DNA of 33,029 nucleotides. Origin: Planctomycetota bacterium (GTDB taxonomy: Bacteria > Planctomycetota > Phycisphaerae > Phycisphaerales > SM1A02). The notes under the pieces were generated by a model. That model did not search any database, was not told the DNA's origin, and saw nothing but the letters and a program-made list of their open reading frames with translations. The position numbers were made by a program, and so were the translations under genes. Positions 9,111 through 17,158 of this stretch are shown in pieces. Position 1 is the first letter of the stretch; every line of letters begins with the position of its first letter. The DNA is taken from positions 1 to 33,029 of the forward strand of contig QWPW01000035.1 in NCBI GenBank assembly GCA_003671025.1, given 5' to 3'.

Positions 9111-9589
9111 GGCGCAGTGCTTTCGGTTGCGGCCGTTGTTGGAACAGTCGGTGCAACTTCCGCCGCGGGCTCGATGCGACGCACGCGCGACACGCCCGTG
9201 ACGCTCCATTGGCCCTCGCGAATCGAAATCGAAAGCGCAACGCCTTCACCATTGGGAACGCGCATCTCCACGCTCTGCACCCACGGAAACGTGCCGTCCG
9301 TCGCAGTCGCTCCGCGCAACGCGAAGGTGAGCGCGCCACCGCTCGCGTCACGCACCGACTCCGGCGCAATCATGGCAAACGCCGCTTGAATCGCGGGATC
9401 AACCGCCTTAGGAATCGGTCGACCGCCGCGCACTTCGATCATCACTTCGCGCGCATACGCAACGTACTCCTCAGGCTTGGCGGGCGCGAGTTGCGCGATG
9501 TTGCCGCGCGACCAGAGATAGATCAGGCCCGCAACGCAGACCATCACGATGGGGTAGGCCATGCGGCGGCGATAGGCGTTCATACTCAT
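9107..9589 (-). CDS. Exported or membrane-anchored protein, unknown function
   Basis: A 160-residue protein with no family I recognise. It has a short basic N-terminus (YRRRM), one hydrophobic helix (about 11-26, AYPIVMVCVAGLIYLW), a soluble region of alternating strands, and a Pro/Thr/Ala-rich tail. The topology suggests a periplasm-facing domain held by an uncleaved signal anchor. ATG at 9589 or 9583 could start it; neither has a strong ribosome binding site. It heads the cluster that runs into the PLP enzyme (ATGA overlap) and the small membrane protein. Confidence 0.65.
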   Translation of the reverse strand: MSMNAYRRRMAYPIVMVCVAGLIYLWSRGNIAQLAPAKPEEYVAYAREVMIEVRGGRPIPKAVDPAIQAAFAMIAPESVRDASGGALTFALRGATATDGTFPWVQSVEMRVPNGEGVALSISIREGQWSVTGVSRVRRIEPAAEVAPTVPTTAATESTAP

Positions 9590-9669
9590 TGGTGCAGACT
9601 CGTTGCCGGCGAAAGATCATGCGCGCTTGCGTGCGCACGTTGCTCGATGGTGTTTCGCATGAGGGGCGT

Positions 9670-9675
9670 TAGTGT
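9670..9675 (+). promoter_or_regulatory. Candidate -10 element for the zinc-ribbon gene pair
   Basis: TAGTGT lies 30 bp before the ATG at 9706, within CGTTAGTGTACG. No good -35 is visible at 16-18 bp. It is assigned because the same hexamer type precedes other plus-strand genes in the window. Confidence 0.3.
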
Positions 9676-9705
9676 ACGAAGCGCGCGCATCGCGGGTATC
9701 GTCGG

Positions 9706-10386
9706 ATGATGCTCTCGCATGCGTGCGGATCGTGTGGAAAAATGCTCGACGCGTCCACGCGCTCGTTCAGCGTGATGACGCGCATGTGGGTGGCGACCTG
9801 TCCTCGCTGCGGCTTTGCATGCGCGTGGAATCCGCGCCGTGCGCGCGCCGCCATGCGCACGTGGTCACGCGTTCGCGCACTCAACAATCGCGCGGGAATA
9901 GCAGTCTCCTGCGGTGCCGGCGCGGGCGTGTTCTCATGCGTCACCGCGGCGATCGCGTTCGAAACCGGGGCGCAGATTCCGCAGTATCACAGCAGTTTTT
10001 CGCTCTTTCAAGACCCTGTGCTGATGGTGCTCGTCTTCATCACCGCAGCGCTTGCGACGACTTCGGGCATGACCTTCGTGCCACATCGCTCTTGCGTCGT
10101 GCGGCTGGGGTTCGCGTGGTTGGTGGGAGCGCTGCCCTTTTCATTTGCGCTGTGCACCGTCTCCGCGTTCATCACGGCGCCAGATTTCAACGAACTAAAC
10201 AAAACTCTCGACGGCGCGAGAGTCGGCGCGTTCGCGGTGATCCTCACTGTGCCCACGCTGAGTTTTGTGATGCTCTGTTTGGTCGCTTCGCCGATCCACG
10301 CGCTCTCGGTGCGCGCGACAACGCGGCGCTTTCGCCGAATCCAACGCGAGACGATGGCCCAATTTCATTCGGTGAAGCACACATGA
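9706..10386 (+). CDS. Zinc-ribbon membrane protein A, unknown function
   Basis: A 226-residue protein with an N-terminal zinc ribbon, C7-x2-C10 and C32-x2-C35 (CGSC, CPRC), then four hydrophobic segments at roughly 63-85, 103-123, 133-156 and 171-196, and a basic Arg-rich cytoplasmic tail. I know no named family. It overlaps the next gene by ATGA, and that gene encodes the same layout of a CxxC...CxxC ribbon followed by about four helices, so the two probably form a complex or arose by duplication. No clear Shine-Dalgarno sequence precedes the ATG; two consecutive ATGs are possible starts. Confidence 0.75.
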   Translation: MMLSHACGSCGKMLDASTRSFSVMTRMWVATCPRCGFACAWNPRRARAAMRTWSRVRALNNRAGIAVSCGAGAGVFSCVTAAIAFETGAQIPQYHSSFSLFQDPVLMVLVFITAALATTSGMTFVPHRSCVVRLGFAWLVGALPFSFALCTVSAFITAPDFNELNKTLDGARVGAFAVILTVPTLSFVMLCLVASPIHALSVRATTRRFRRIQRETMAQFHSVKHT

Positions 10387-11291
10387 ATTCAGAGACAAGA
10401 CCTTCATCTCCAACGGACCTCGCGTCGCCGCCTGCTGCTGCAGGACGCGAAACACTTCTCGGTGATCGACTGTGCATGCAGTGCTTTCATCCACTCGCTG
10501 GACGCACCATCGAACGCGATCCCGCGACAGGTCTGCTCTTTGTGCGCTGTGGCGAATGCGCGACCGCGAGCGCGCTCTTCGAGTACCCCACCGCTGCGCC
10601 ATGGGTGCGTCGTTTCCAAACAGTGGCCATTGCGAGTTTCGCGTTTCTCGCGCTCGCCGTCGTCGGCGCGATCTTTGGAATCACCGTTGGGTTTGCCAGC
10701 GCCGTGCCGGGGTTCGTGGCGCAAGCGTCAACTGCCCGCGTCGTAGAGTTGTTCGACGAGGGCGGCGGTCTCCTTGAACCTGTGGTGGGGTACGAACGCG
10801 TTCAAGACACCATCGCGGACAGCGTGTGGCTCGCGAGTGACGCGGGCAAATCGGCGATGCGCGCCGCTCGCAGTGATGCGCGGCCGCTGCTGGTTCTCAC
10901 TGGGTTTTGCTTGCTGGGCACGTTGGCCATCGCACCGTTTGTGCTTGCTGCAGGTTTGGTGTGTATGCGCCGCACGATGGTGACGCGCGTATGCGTGTGC
11001 GGTGGACTCCCGCTCATCAGTGGCTTGACCGTCCTGCTTGATCCGAACCGAGTGTGGCAACCGGCGGTGTTTTGGAGCTCGCCGCAAACGTGGCACACGT
11101 GGGTGACCTTCCATAACTCGCCGTTTTTTCTCGGGGTGGTAGTCGCGTGGTTTGCGTTCTTGGGCATCGTTGGCGGCATCGTTGGCCCCGCATTCGTGGC
11201 GCGATTCTTTCGCTTTGTGCTTCCTCCGCGCGACCGCCGTCTCGTCGCATGGTTGTGGCACTGGCGCGGAAAACCCGTGCCGCTCGACTGA
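10383..11291 (+). CDS. Zinc-ribbon membrane protein B, unknown function
   Basis: A 302-residue partner of the preceding protein. After a Pro/Ser/Ala-rich start comes a zinc ribbon, C31-x2-C34 (CMQC) and C56-x2-C59 (CGEC), then a hydrophobic helix near 75-100, an extracytoplasmic-looking polar stretch of about 70 residues, and three more helices up to about 285. The tail is basic. The ATG at 10383 overlaps the previous stop (ATGA), with GGTGAAG just upstream; longer in-frame starts lie inside the neighbouring gene and are discarded. The ribbon spacing differs from protein A (21 versus 21-22 residues between pairs), but the plan is the same. Function unknown. Confidence 0.78.
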   Translation: MNSETRPSSPTDLASPPAAAGRETLLGDRLCMQCFHPLAGRTIERDPATGLLFVRCGECATASALFEYPTAAPWVRRFQTVAIASFAFLALAVVGAIFGITVGFASAVPGFVAQASTARVVELFDEGGGLLEPVVGYERVQDTIADSVWLASDAGKSAMRAARSDARPLLVLTGFCLLGTLAIAPFVLAAGLVCMRRTMVTRVCVCGGLPLISGLTVLLDPNRVWQPAVFWSSPQTWHTWVTFHNSPFFLGVVVAWFAFLGIVGGIVGPAFVARFFRFVLPPRDRRLVAWLWHWRGKPVPLD

Positions 11292-11309
11292 GTTACACGC
11301 ACGATCTGT

Positions 11310-11315
11310 TAGTGT
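11310..11315 (+). promoter_or_regulatory. Candidate -10 element for the ABC-F gene
   Basis: TAGTGT in CTGTTAGTGTTTCC, 60 bp before the ATG at 11376 and 18 bp after the previous stop. No consensus -35 is visible. It matches the TAGTGT before gene 9706. Confidence 0.3.
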
Positions 11316-11375
11316 TTCCGCCCGTTCCCTACACAGGGAATTTTGTTGTCAATTGCTGTCTTTCGCTGTTCCACG

Positions 11376-13463
11376 ATGTCGCTGGTCACCCTTTCAAATC
11401 TTCGTTACGGCCACGGCACGCGTCTTCTTCTTGATGGCGTGAGCGGTTCGATTCATGAGAGCGAGCGCATCGGACTCGTCGGGCGCAACGGCTGCGGCAA
11501 GAGCACGCTCTTCAAGTTGATCGCGCGGGTCATCGAGCCTGATGAGGGCGAAGTGCAAATCGCGCGCAGTGTGCGCGTGGGTTACCTCGAGCAAGATCCG
11601 CGGCTCCCCGCCGACAAGACATTGCGTGAGGCCGCTGCCGAAGCGTTCGCTTCGATCGAGATTCATCAGCAAGAACTCGAAGGCGTGTTCGAACGCATGG
11701 CCACTGCCGATGGCAGCGAACTCGACAAACTGCTGCTTCGCCAAGTCGCGATCGAAGAAGCCATCGAAGCCGCTGGTGGCTACGCAGTCGATCACAAGAT
11801 TGACGCCGCGCTGCACGGACTGGGATTCACCGACGACGACTTCGACATCCCGGTGCAAAAACTTTCCGGCGGACAGAAGGCGCGTCTTGCGCTCGCGCGT
11901 TTGCTCTTGTCTGACCCTGACATTCTGCTGCTCGACGAACCAACCAATCACCTTGACATCGAGGGACGACGTTGGCTCGAAGAGTTTCTCGCCGAAGACT
12001 TCAAGGGCGCAGTCATTGTCGTCAGTCACGATCGATGGCTGCTTGACCGCGTGGTCAGTCGCATCATCGAGATTGATCGCGGAGTTTTGCGCGAATATCC
12101 GGGGAATTACGCTGCTTTTCGCCTACTGCGCGTCGAGCGCATGCTCACGGTGGAACGGCAGCACGAGAAGCAACAGGACAAGATTCGCCAGGAGCAGAAC
12201 TTCATCGACCGCTACAAGGCGGGTCAGCGCGCCAAGCAAGCGCGCGGTCGCGAGTCGCGTCTCGAACGATTCAAAGAGGAGTCGCTGATCGAGAAGCACA
12301 GCGAGCTCGGTGTGATGAGTCTCGATCTGCCGCAGCCGCCGCAGATGGGTGACTTCGCGTTTGTCGCCGAAGGGATCTCGAAAAGTTTCGGCGATCGTGT
12401 GTGCTTCAAGAACCTCACGCTCTCGGCGCGTCCTGGCGCGCGCATCGGAATCATCGGACCTAACGGCGCGGGCAAGACCACGCTGGTGCGCACGCTGCTT
12501 GGTGATCTCGAGTCGGACACTGGCACGATCAAGCGCAGTCCGCGTCTTGAAATCGGATGGTTCCGCCAGAATCATGATCATCTTGATCGCACCTTGGTGG
12601 TGTGGCAGTTCTTGCAGAACACGATTCGCTCGATCGAAGGCGGACCGCGCGCGAGTGAGCAAGAGGCGCGCAATCTCGCGGGCGCGTTTCTCTTCACTGG
12701 CCAAGAGCAAGAGAAAGCCATCGGCGATCTTTCCGGTGGCGAGCGCGGACGATTGGTGCTCGCCTCACTCATTGCCAGCGCGAAGAATCTCTTGGTCTTG
12801 GATGAGCCGACCAACCATCTCGATATTCCCAGCGCGGAACGCCTCGAAGAATCACTCATTCGTTTCGGCGGCAAGGCTGATGGTCGCGGCGGATTCGGCG
12901 GCGTGCTGCTGCTGATCTCGCATGATCGCGCGTTGCTGCAAGACTTGTGCGACACCATCGTGGTCCTCGACGGTGAAGGCAACACGCGCGTCTTTGACGG
13001 CAGTTACCGCGAACTCGAAGCGCGGCTGAAGTTTGAGCGCAGCGCCGCGAATGAACGTGATCGCAAGAGTCCGCAACAGCCATCGGCCTCGACGCAAAAA
13101 TCCGGCGCACCCGCGCACGGCAGTAGCTCGGTGAGCAGCAGCGCGAACAAGCAGGCGAAGGCTCATTCATTGAACGCGGCATCGAACGCGGCATCGAATA
13201 CGGGCTCGAAGAAGCCATTTTCCAACGCCGGCGTCGCGTCCGCGGTCAAGCCGAAGTCGACGATGTACTCCAATTGGTCTCTCGACAAAATCGAGCAGCG
13301 CATCAGCGACATCGGTCGCGATGTACGCGTTATCGATGAGTCGTTCGCCAATCCCAAAGTGGCCAGTGACAACGCACGGATGAAAAAACTCCTCGCATCA
13401 CGCGAAGAGTTGGAGAAGGAACAAACGGCGCTCGAAGAAGAGTGGGTTCGTAAGAGCGGATGA
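11376..13463 (+). CDS. ABC-F family ATP-binding protein (Uup-like)
   Basis: A soluble protein of 695 residues with two ABC ATPase domains and no membrane part, as in ABC-F factors that act on the ribosome. Domain 1 has Walker A GRNGCGKST (36-44), signature LSGGQKARLALARLL and LLLDEPTNHLDIEG. Domain 2 has Walker A GPNGAGKTT (361-369), signature LSGGERGRLVLASL and VLDEPTNHLDIPS. Between them lies the charged P-site tRNA-interaction-type linker with RYKAGQRAKQARGRESRLERF. After domain 2 comes an Ala/Ser/Asn-rich low-complexity tether and a C-terminal coiled coil, which resembles the Uup extension. The ATG at 11376 is preferred over a TTG at 11343. Uup itself is linked to DNA/ribosome quality roles, so the exact job is open. 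Confidence 0.93.
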   Translation: MSLVTLSNLRYGHGTRLLLDGVSGSIHESERIGLVGRNGCGKSTLFKLIARVIEPDEGEVQIARSVRVGYLEQDPRLPADKTLREAAAEAFASIEIHQQELEGVFERMATADGSELDKLLLRQVAIEEAIEAAGGYAVDHKIDAALHGLGFTDDDFDIPVQKLSGGQKARLALARLLLSDPDILLLDEPTNHLDIEGRRWLEEFLAEDFKGAVIVVSHDRWLLDRVVSRIIEIDRGVLREYPGNYAAFRLLRVERMLTVERQHEKQQDKIRQEQNFIDRYKAGQRAKQARGRESRLERFKEESLIEKHSELGVMSLDLPQPPQMGDFAFVAEGISKSFGDRVCFKNLTLSARPGARIGIIGPNGAGKTTLVRTLLGDLESDTGTIKRSPRLEIGWFRQNHDHLDRTLVVWQFLQNTIRSIEGGPRASEQEARNLAGAFLFTGQEQEKAIGDLSGGERGRLVLASLIASAKNLLVLDEPTNHLDIPSAERLEESLIRFGGKADGRGGFGGVLLLISHDRALLQDLCDTIVVLDGEGNTRVFDGSYRELEARLKFERSAANERDRKSPQQPSASTQKSGAPAHGSSSVSSSANKQAKAHSLNAASNAASNTGSKKPFSNAGVASAVKPKSTMYSNWSLDKIEQRISDIGRDVRVIDESFANPKVASDNARMKKLLASREELEKEQTALEEEWVRKSG

Positions 13464-13527
13464 GCTCGCAGGTGCCCGTTAGCGGTGAGGCTCGCGCATG
13501 AGGCGAATCACGCGCAACCATCACAAC

Positions 13528-14487
13528 TCACACAACAGCGGTGGTCGAGAACAAGACTGAGCCATCTTTGTCGACGATCTCCACTCGATCGCCGCGACGA
13601 AGTCCGCCCTTGATGTCGTACGACTTCGCGAACGCGACTTCGGTCACGTAAAGCGAATCCAAAATCTCCGCGGCCCCTGCAGTTCCCGCGATTCCATCCG
13701 CGCGCGAAACGCGAATGTGGATCTGTTCGTCGAGTGCGTCAAGACGCAATCCGACCAGGAGCACGCTTGTTTTGTCACTGCTGAGATAAACGCATGCATC
13801 GACTGGTTGGCCCGGCTGCGTTGGGGTCAGCGCCATACGCGTGGCGGAAGCGAATTCAAATCCCGCAATACCAGGCGCGAGTTTGCGCGCGTCTTCGGAG
13901 ATGATTTGATTGGCCAACGAACGCACGAGAATCTGCGCGTTGTTGTCGATGCGCCAGTTGAAATACAGCGTGACCGCAAGCCCCGCAGCGAGCGCGACTG
14001 CTGCCGCGCGCCAGTAAAGTTCTTTAGGTTGCACCGACTGCGCGGAACGCGCGGCGAGCTCACGGAGCAACTCCTCCACCGAATGTGTCGCGCTGCGAGA
14101 ACTCTGTTGCGCTGCAGCAGTGGCGCGTCCAGTCGCTGGTCGAATGACCGCAATCGGCGCGGACTTCGCTAAGTCCTCATCAACGGCTTGCAACACGCGG
14201 ACAATGGTCTTGAGACGCAATTCCTCGGGCGGTTGCTCAGAGCTGCGAAGCGAGGGATCGAGCGCGACGACTTCTTGCAGCAGGCGAATCTCTTCTTGCA
14301 GTCGAGGTGTCGCCACCAGAAAGCTGCGCCGCATTCGCGCGCTGTCGACCTCGTCGAGCACGCCCATCGCTTCGAGTGTGGCCAACTCAAAAAGTTCAAT
14401 GCGGACTTCCTCGCGGAGCCCGTCACGCAGCGCTGCACGCGTGTCCTCGAGGTTGGAGTTGTCGTTGTTTTCGCCGTTGTCAACCAT
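13528..14487 (-). CDS. RskA-like anti-sigma factor
   Basis: Membrane-anchored regulator of 319 residues. The N-terminal half has the pattern of the RskA anti-sigma domain: ELATLEAMGVLDEVDSARMRR, then LQEEIRLLQEVVA, then PPEELRLKTIVRVLQA. A single transmembrane helix lies near 160-178 (WRAAAVALAAGLAVTLYF). The C-terminal, extracytoplasmic half carries the strand-rich CVYLSSDKTSVLLVGLRLDAL segment typical of the RskA C-terminal domain. No zinc-binding HxxxCxxC is seen. It would hold the ECF sigma factor encoded upstream on the same strand until a signal arrives. ATG at 14487 has GAGAG about 7 bases upstream. A spacer of 622 bp separates it from the sigma gene, unlike the usual overlap. Confidence 0.78.
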   Translation of the reverse strand: MVDNGENNDNSNLEDTRAALRDGLREEVRIELFELATLEAMGVLDEVDSARMRRSFLVATPRLQEEIRLLQEVVALDPSLRSSEQPPEELRLKTIVRVLQAVDEDLAKSAPIAVIRPATGRATAAAQQSSRSATHSVEELLRELAARSAQSVQPKELYWRAAAVALAAGLAVTLYFNWRIDNNAQILVRSLANQIISEDARKLAPGIAGFEFASATRMALTPTQPGQPVDACVYLSSDKTSVLLVGLRLDALDEQIHIRVSRADGIAGTAGAAEILDSLYVTEVAFAKSYDIKGGLRRGDRVEIVDKDGSVLFSTTAVV

Positions 14488-14604
14488 TTTGCCGCTCTCA
14501 TTTCCTATCCGCAGCCGAATGCGCGCGGAACAAATTCGACATCGCTCGCGCGCTGTCGCCCCGTCGTGATTTTTCTACCTGTCTGATCTTCTGGTCAGCT
14601 CATG

Positions 14605-14645
14605 CTTGAGTCTGACGCTCAAGTCTGACGCTCAAGTCTGATGAA
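14605..14645. repeat. 13-bp direct repeats with hairpin potential
   Basis: TCTGACGCTCAAG occurs at 14611-14623 and 14624-14636, followed by a partial third copy. CTTGAG (14605-14610) is complementary to CTCAAG (14618-14623), so the transcript can fold with a 7-base loop. It lies 118-160 bp upstream of the anti-sigma start. Confidence 0.75.
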
Positions 14646-14690
14646 CTGACATACGTCGCACGAAGGATGATCCGGGGACGCTCTCATCAC

Positions 14691-14738
14691 AATCCAATCC
14701 AATCCAATCCAATCCAATCCAAACTAATCCAATCCGAT
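14691..14738. repeat. AATCC pentanucleotide array
   Basis: Six perfect AATCC units at 14691-14720, followed by diverged copies (AAACT, AATCC, AATCC, GATC) to about 14738. Such AT-rich short repeats stand out in this GC-rich window and are liable to copy-number change. Confidence 0.9.
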
Positions 14739-14790
14739 CGCAGAACACAAGCGATGCGGCAAACTTTCAATCCCCGACAAGTCGATCTCA

Positions 14791-14850
14791 GTTCCAATCA
14801 GTTCCAATCAAATCTAATCTAAATCTAATCTAAATCAAATCTGATCAGGT
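14791..14850. repeat. Degenerate AATC/AATCT repeat cluster
   Basis: GTTCCAATCA occurs twice at 14791-14810, then AATCT/AAATCT units run to about 14840, ending in CTGATCAGGTCCGATCAG. It looks like a decayed relative of the nearby AATCC array. Confidence 0.75.
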
Positions 14851-15109
14851 CCGATCAGCTTTTCGCAATTCCTCTGATGCACGCCGTTGCTCGGCGTCAC
14901 CTCCCACTGTCTCCAAGACTGCGAGCATTGCAAGTACGAGGCGCTCGGTGAATCGGTTGCAGGACGACCGCGCGATTCGAATCTTCTACTGACCTGCGTG
15001 TCGTGCATTCGGTGGGGATGCACTGCAAAACGGCGCGTCATTGCAGGTTTTGCTCGCGCACTGCGAGCCTCCGAACATGGTCGAATTGCGGGGAAACCTG
15101 CGGTCTTGA

Positions 15110-15844
15110 TCAACCGCTCGCCTCCGTAGTGCCCTCGAGTTCTCGGAGCCGTGCGAGGCCGCGACTCAGCGCGCTTTTCACTGTGCCTATCGGCGCGTCA
15201 AGTTGTCCGGCGATCTCGCGCAGGCTGAATCCCTGCATGTACGCGCGCTCAATGACCGTGCGCTGGAGTTCTGGCAATCGCGCGAGTTGACGCTTCAGGC
15301 GCTCACGCCCTTCGCTGCCTTCATCGGAGGCATCCTGCAGTCGCTCTGGCCGAGCAACGGCGCCACCCGCATCGGATCTCGAATCATCGAGTGAAGCGCG
15401 ATCGGGCCGAGCGGTCTGACGGCGCAGCCGATCGATGAGGTGCCGCCGCGTAATGAGCATGACCCACGTGACCAGCTTGGCGCGATTGGGATCGAACCGA
15501 TCCGCCGTTCGCCACAGTCGCACGAAGATCTCTTGCACGGCGTCCTCGGTCTCTGCCCGCGAACGCAAGACTTGGCGCGACGACTGGTACACCAACGCGC
15601 CAAACCGCACATAAAGCGCCTCAACCGCCTGTTCCTCGCCCATCGCGACGCGCTGCATGAGATCCCAATCGCTCAAATCTGGAGCGCTGCGCGGAGAAGA
15701 GTGGGTGTCGTGCGGGTCCAAGTTCGTGATTGTTGCGAGGCGTGACCGATGAGATGTGTCGGGTCGCGATTGGCGGTCCCAAGACGACCACTCCCAAGCA
15801 TCACTTTCGCGGGAAAGACTAACCGCGTTCCTGCGAATTTCCAA
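15110..15844 (-). CDS. ECF (sigma-70 family) RNA polymerase sigma factor
   Basis: Alternative sigma factor with only regions 2 and 4. Region 2 spans ALYVRFGALVYQSSRQVL, AETEDAVQEIFVRLWRTADRFD and the -10-contacting WVMLITRRHLIDRLRR. Region 4 spans LARLPELQRTVIERAYMQGFSLREIAGQL and the helix-turn-helix IGTVKSALSRGLARLREL. It is partnered with the RskA-like anti-sigma factor downstream. The start is uncertain. The TTG at 15844 (244 residues) has AAAGGA about 10 bases upstream; a TTG at 15721 would give 203 residues and remove a low-complexity N-terminus. No methionine codon lies in between. It is divergent from the prepilin-like gene. Confidence 0.88.
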   Translation of the reverse strand: MEIRRNAVSLSRESDAWEWSSWDRQSRPDTSHRSRLATITNLDPHDTHSSPRSAPDLSDWDLMQRVAMGEEQAVEALYVRFGALVYQSSRQVLRSRAETEDAVQEIFVRLWRTADRFDPNRAKLVTWVMLITRRHLIDRLRRQTARPDRASLDDSRSDAGGAVARPERLQDASDEGSEGRERLKRQLARLPELQRTVIERAYMQGFSLREIAGQLDAPIGTVKSALSRGLARLRELEGTTEASG

Positions 15845-16159
15845 ACCATATTCCTTTACTCGGCTAGGACTCGGAGTATGGTGCGGAGGGGTGTGTGACG
15901 GCGAGTGCCGTGGCAGACCTTCAAATCAAGACGCGCACTCGTCCCCCATTTGCGGCGATCGCGTGTTTCGATTCGGCTGCTGAAGGAATATCGGGGGAAA
16001 GCTCCTCTGAGTTTACTTCATGATCAGACACGTGATCAGACACATGATCAGACACGCGATCAGACACGCTCAAGCATGCAACGACATCCCGCGCCGCTGA
16101 TCGATTCGATTCAGTCCGACCTTTGACCCCAACTCACGACAGTTCCATAGGAGCCTTTG
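15845..16159. promoter_or_regulatory. Divergent intergenic region, ECF sigma / prepilin-like gene
   Basis: This 315-bp region must hold promoters for both flanking genes. It contains the 4 x 12-bp array at 16021-16068 and, next to the sigma gene, a CTCGG...CTCGG direct repeat (15859-15874 area). The classical ECF -35 GGAAC was not found on either strand. No gene is apparent. Confidence 0.5.
16021..16068. repeat. 4 x 12-bp tandem array (TGATCAGACACG)
   Basis: Units at 16021-16032, 16033-16044, 16045-16056 and 16057-16068 differ at only two positions (final G/A and first T/C). Each carries GATCA within a partly palindromic TGATCA. It lies about 90 bp before the prepilin-like start and about 180 bp from the sigma start, as expected for multiple regulator sites or a simple-repeat expansion. 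Confidence 0.92.
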
Positions 16160-17062
16160 ATGGTTGCCGACGGAGAACATCTGAACCAAAGCTCATACGC
16201 GTTCGCGCGAAGCACTGCGACCGCGTTGCGTCGTCGCCTCGGATCTTCGTTGGTGGTGCCCGCACAGGCTGATCGCTCGCCACGCAGTTGCATCAAAGCT
16301 GCTCGCGCGCCGCGTGCGTTCACCCGCCGATTCACCCCGGCGTTCACTATCGTCGAACTCCTCGTGGTGATCTCCATCGTCACGATCCTTGCATCGTTCT
16401 TGATGCCCGCATTCGCGCGCGTCCGCGAAGCCGCCGACCGATTGCAGTGCTCGAACAACATGCGCCAGATTGGCTGCGCGATCATGAGCTACGCCGACGA
16501 CAACAACGATCGCGTCCCCGCGATGCAGTGCATCACGGGCGAGCCCAACCACCGATTCTTCGGCAACGCGATGGCATTGACAACCGGGTCGGGCGAAAAA
16601 CTCGATGGCCTCGGAGTGCTGCTTTCGTCCGCATTGGGCGGCGGGTACGTGTCGGATCCGCGGATCTTCTATTGCCCCTGCCACTGCGGCGATCATCCCT
16701 TCGAGCGTTACTCCAAGACATTGCTTTCGCCGACTCCACAAAGTTTGCTCGGCGAGCCGACCTTCTCGAATTACCACTATCGCGGCACGCCCGACAACGG
16801 TGCCGACGAAGGCGTCATCCCCGTCAACGCGCGCGTGACGTTGGGCAAATTCAAGCCCAATCAAACACTGCTCGCCGACGGCATGCGCACGCGCGCTGAC
16901 TTCAATCATGTGAAGGGCACCAACCGTCTCTTCTCCGACGGGCACACCGATTGGCACACGGACAGCGGGCAGATCATTCTGCGCGCGCTGCCGCAAGAGT
17001 CGGATAGTTCCGCGCCCAACGAACTGTGGTCGCAGATTGATTCTGACGGCTACGTTCGCTGA
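16160..17062 (+). CDS. Prepilin-type protein with H-X9-DG motif
   Basis: A 300-residue pseudopilin-like protein of the type abundant in planctomycetes. The type IV prepilin signature is AFTIVELLVVISIVTIL with Glu at +5, followed by the hydrophobic helix and NMRQIG...YADDNNDRVPA. The C-terminal motif is HVKGTNRLFSDG: His, nine residues, Asp-Gly, so it belongs to the H-X9-DG group. Two features are odd: the leader before the cleavage site is about 60 residues long, and the residue before the site is Ala rather than Gly. Two CxCxxC-like cysteines occur in YCPCHCG. The ATG at 16160 has AGGAG 8 bases upstream, which supports the long leader. It is likely exported and processed by a prepilin peptidase at the inner membrane. 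Confidence 0.9.
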   Translation: MVADGEHLNQSSYAFARSTATALRRRLGSSLVVPAQADRSPRSCIKAARAPRAFTRRFTPAFTIVELLVVISIVTILASFLMPAFARVREAADRLQCSNNMRQIGCAIMSYADDNNDRVPAMQCITGEPNHRFFGNAMALTTGSGEKLDGLGVLLSSALGGGYVSDPRIFYCPCHCGDHPFERYSKTLLSPTPQSLLGEPTFSNYHYRGTPDNGADEGVIPVNARVTLGKFKPNQTLLADGMRTRADFNHVKGTNRLFSDGHTDWHTDSGQIILRALPQESDSSAPNELWSQIDSDGYVR

Positions 17063-17158
17063 ATTGCGACCGCGGCGGACGCGCGCAACATCAACGTCAA
17101 CACTTCAATCGTGGGAATTGCGCGGCGAAACATCCGCCAGTGAGTCGCATCTCACAAC

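Larger units (their letters stand above)
14488..15109. other. 622-bp non-coding spacer between ECF sigma and anti-sigma genes
   Basis: No convincing gene lies here; the short frames have no family signature and odd composition. The left half holds several direct and tandem repeats (listed separately). The right half (about 14850-15109) is non-repetitive, and I see nothing recognisable in it. It would be transcribed as an intra-operon leader of the anti-sigma gene if the two genes share one message. Confidence 0.6.

Noticed and set aside
14691-14845. Possible CRISPR array or telomere-like repeat
   Set aside because: Units are 5-13 bp, contiguous and without unique spacers; no cas gene is present, and the repeats are simple sequence.
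14835-15129. Short frames in the sigma/anti-sigma spacer
   Set aside because: No ribosome binding site, unusual residue composition and no family resemblance.
16021-16068. Possible replication-origin iterons
   Set aside because: Only four units, no initiator gene, no DnaA-box cluster or AT-rich unwinding stretch nearby.
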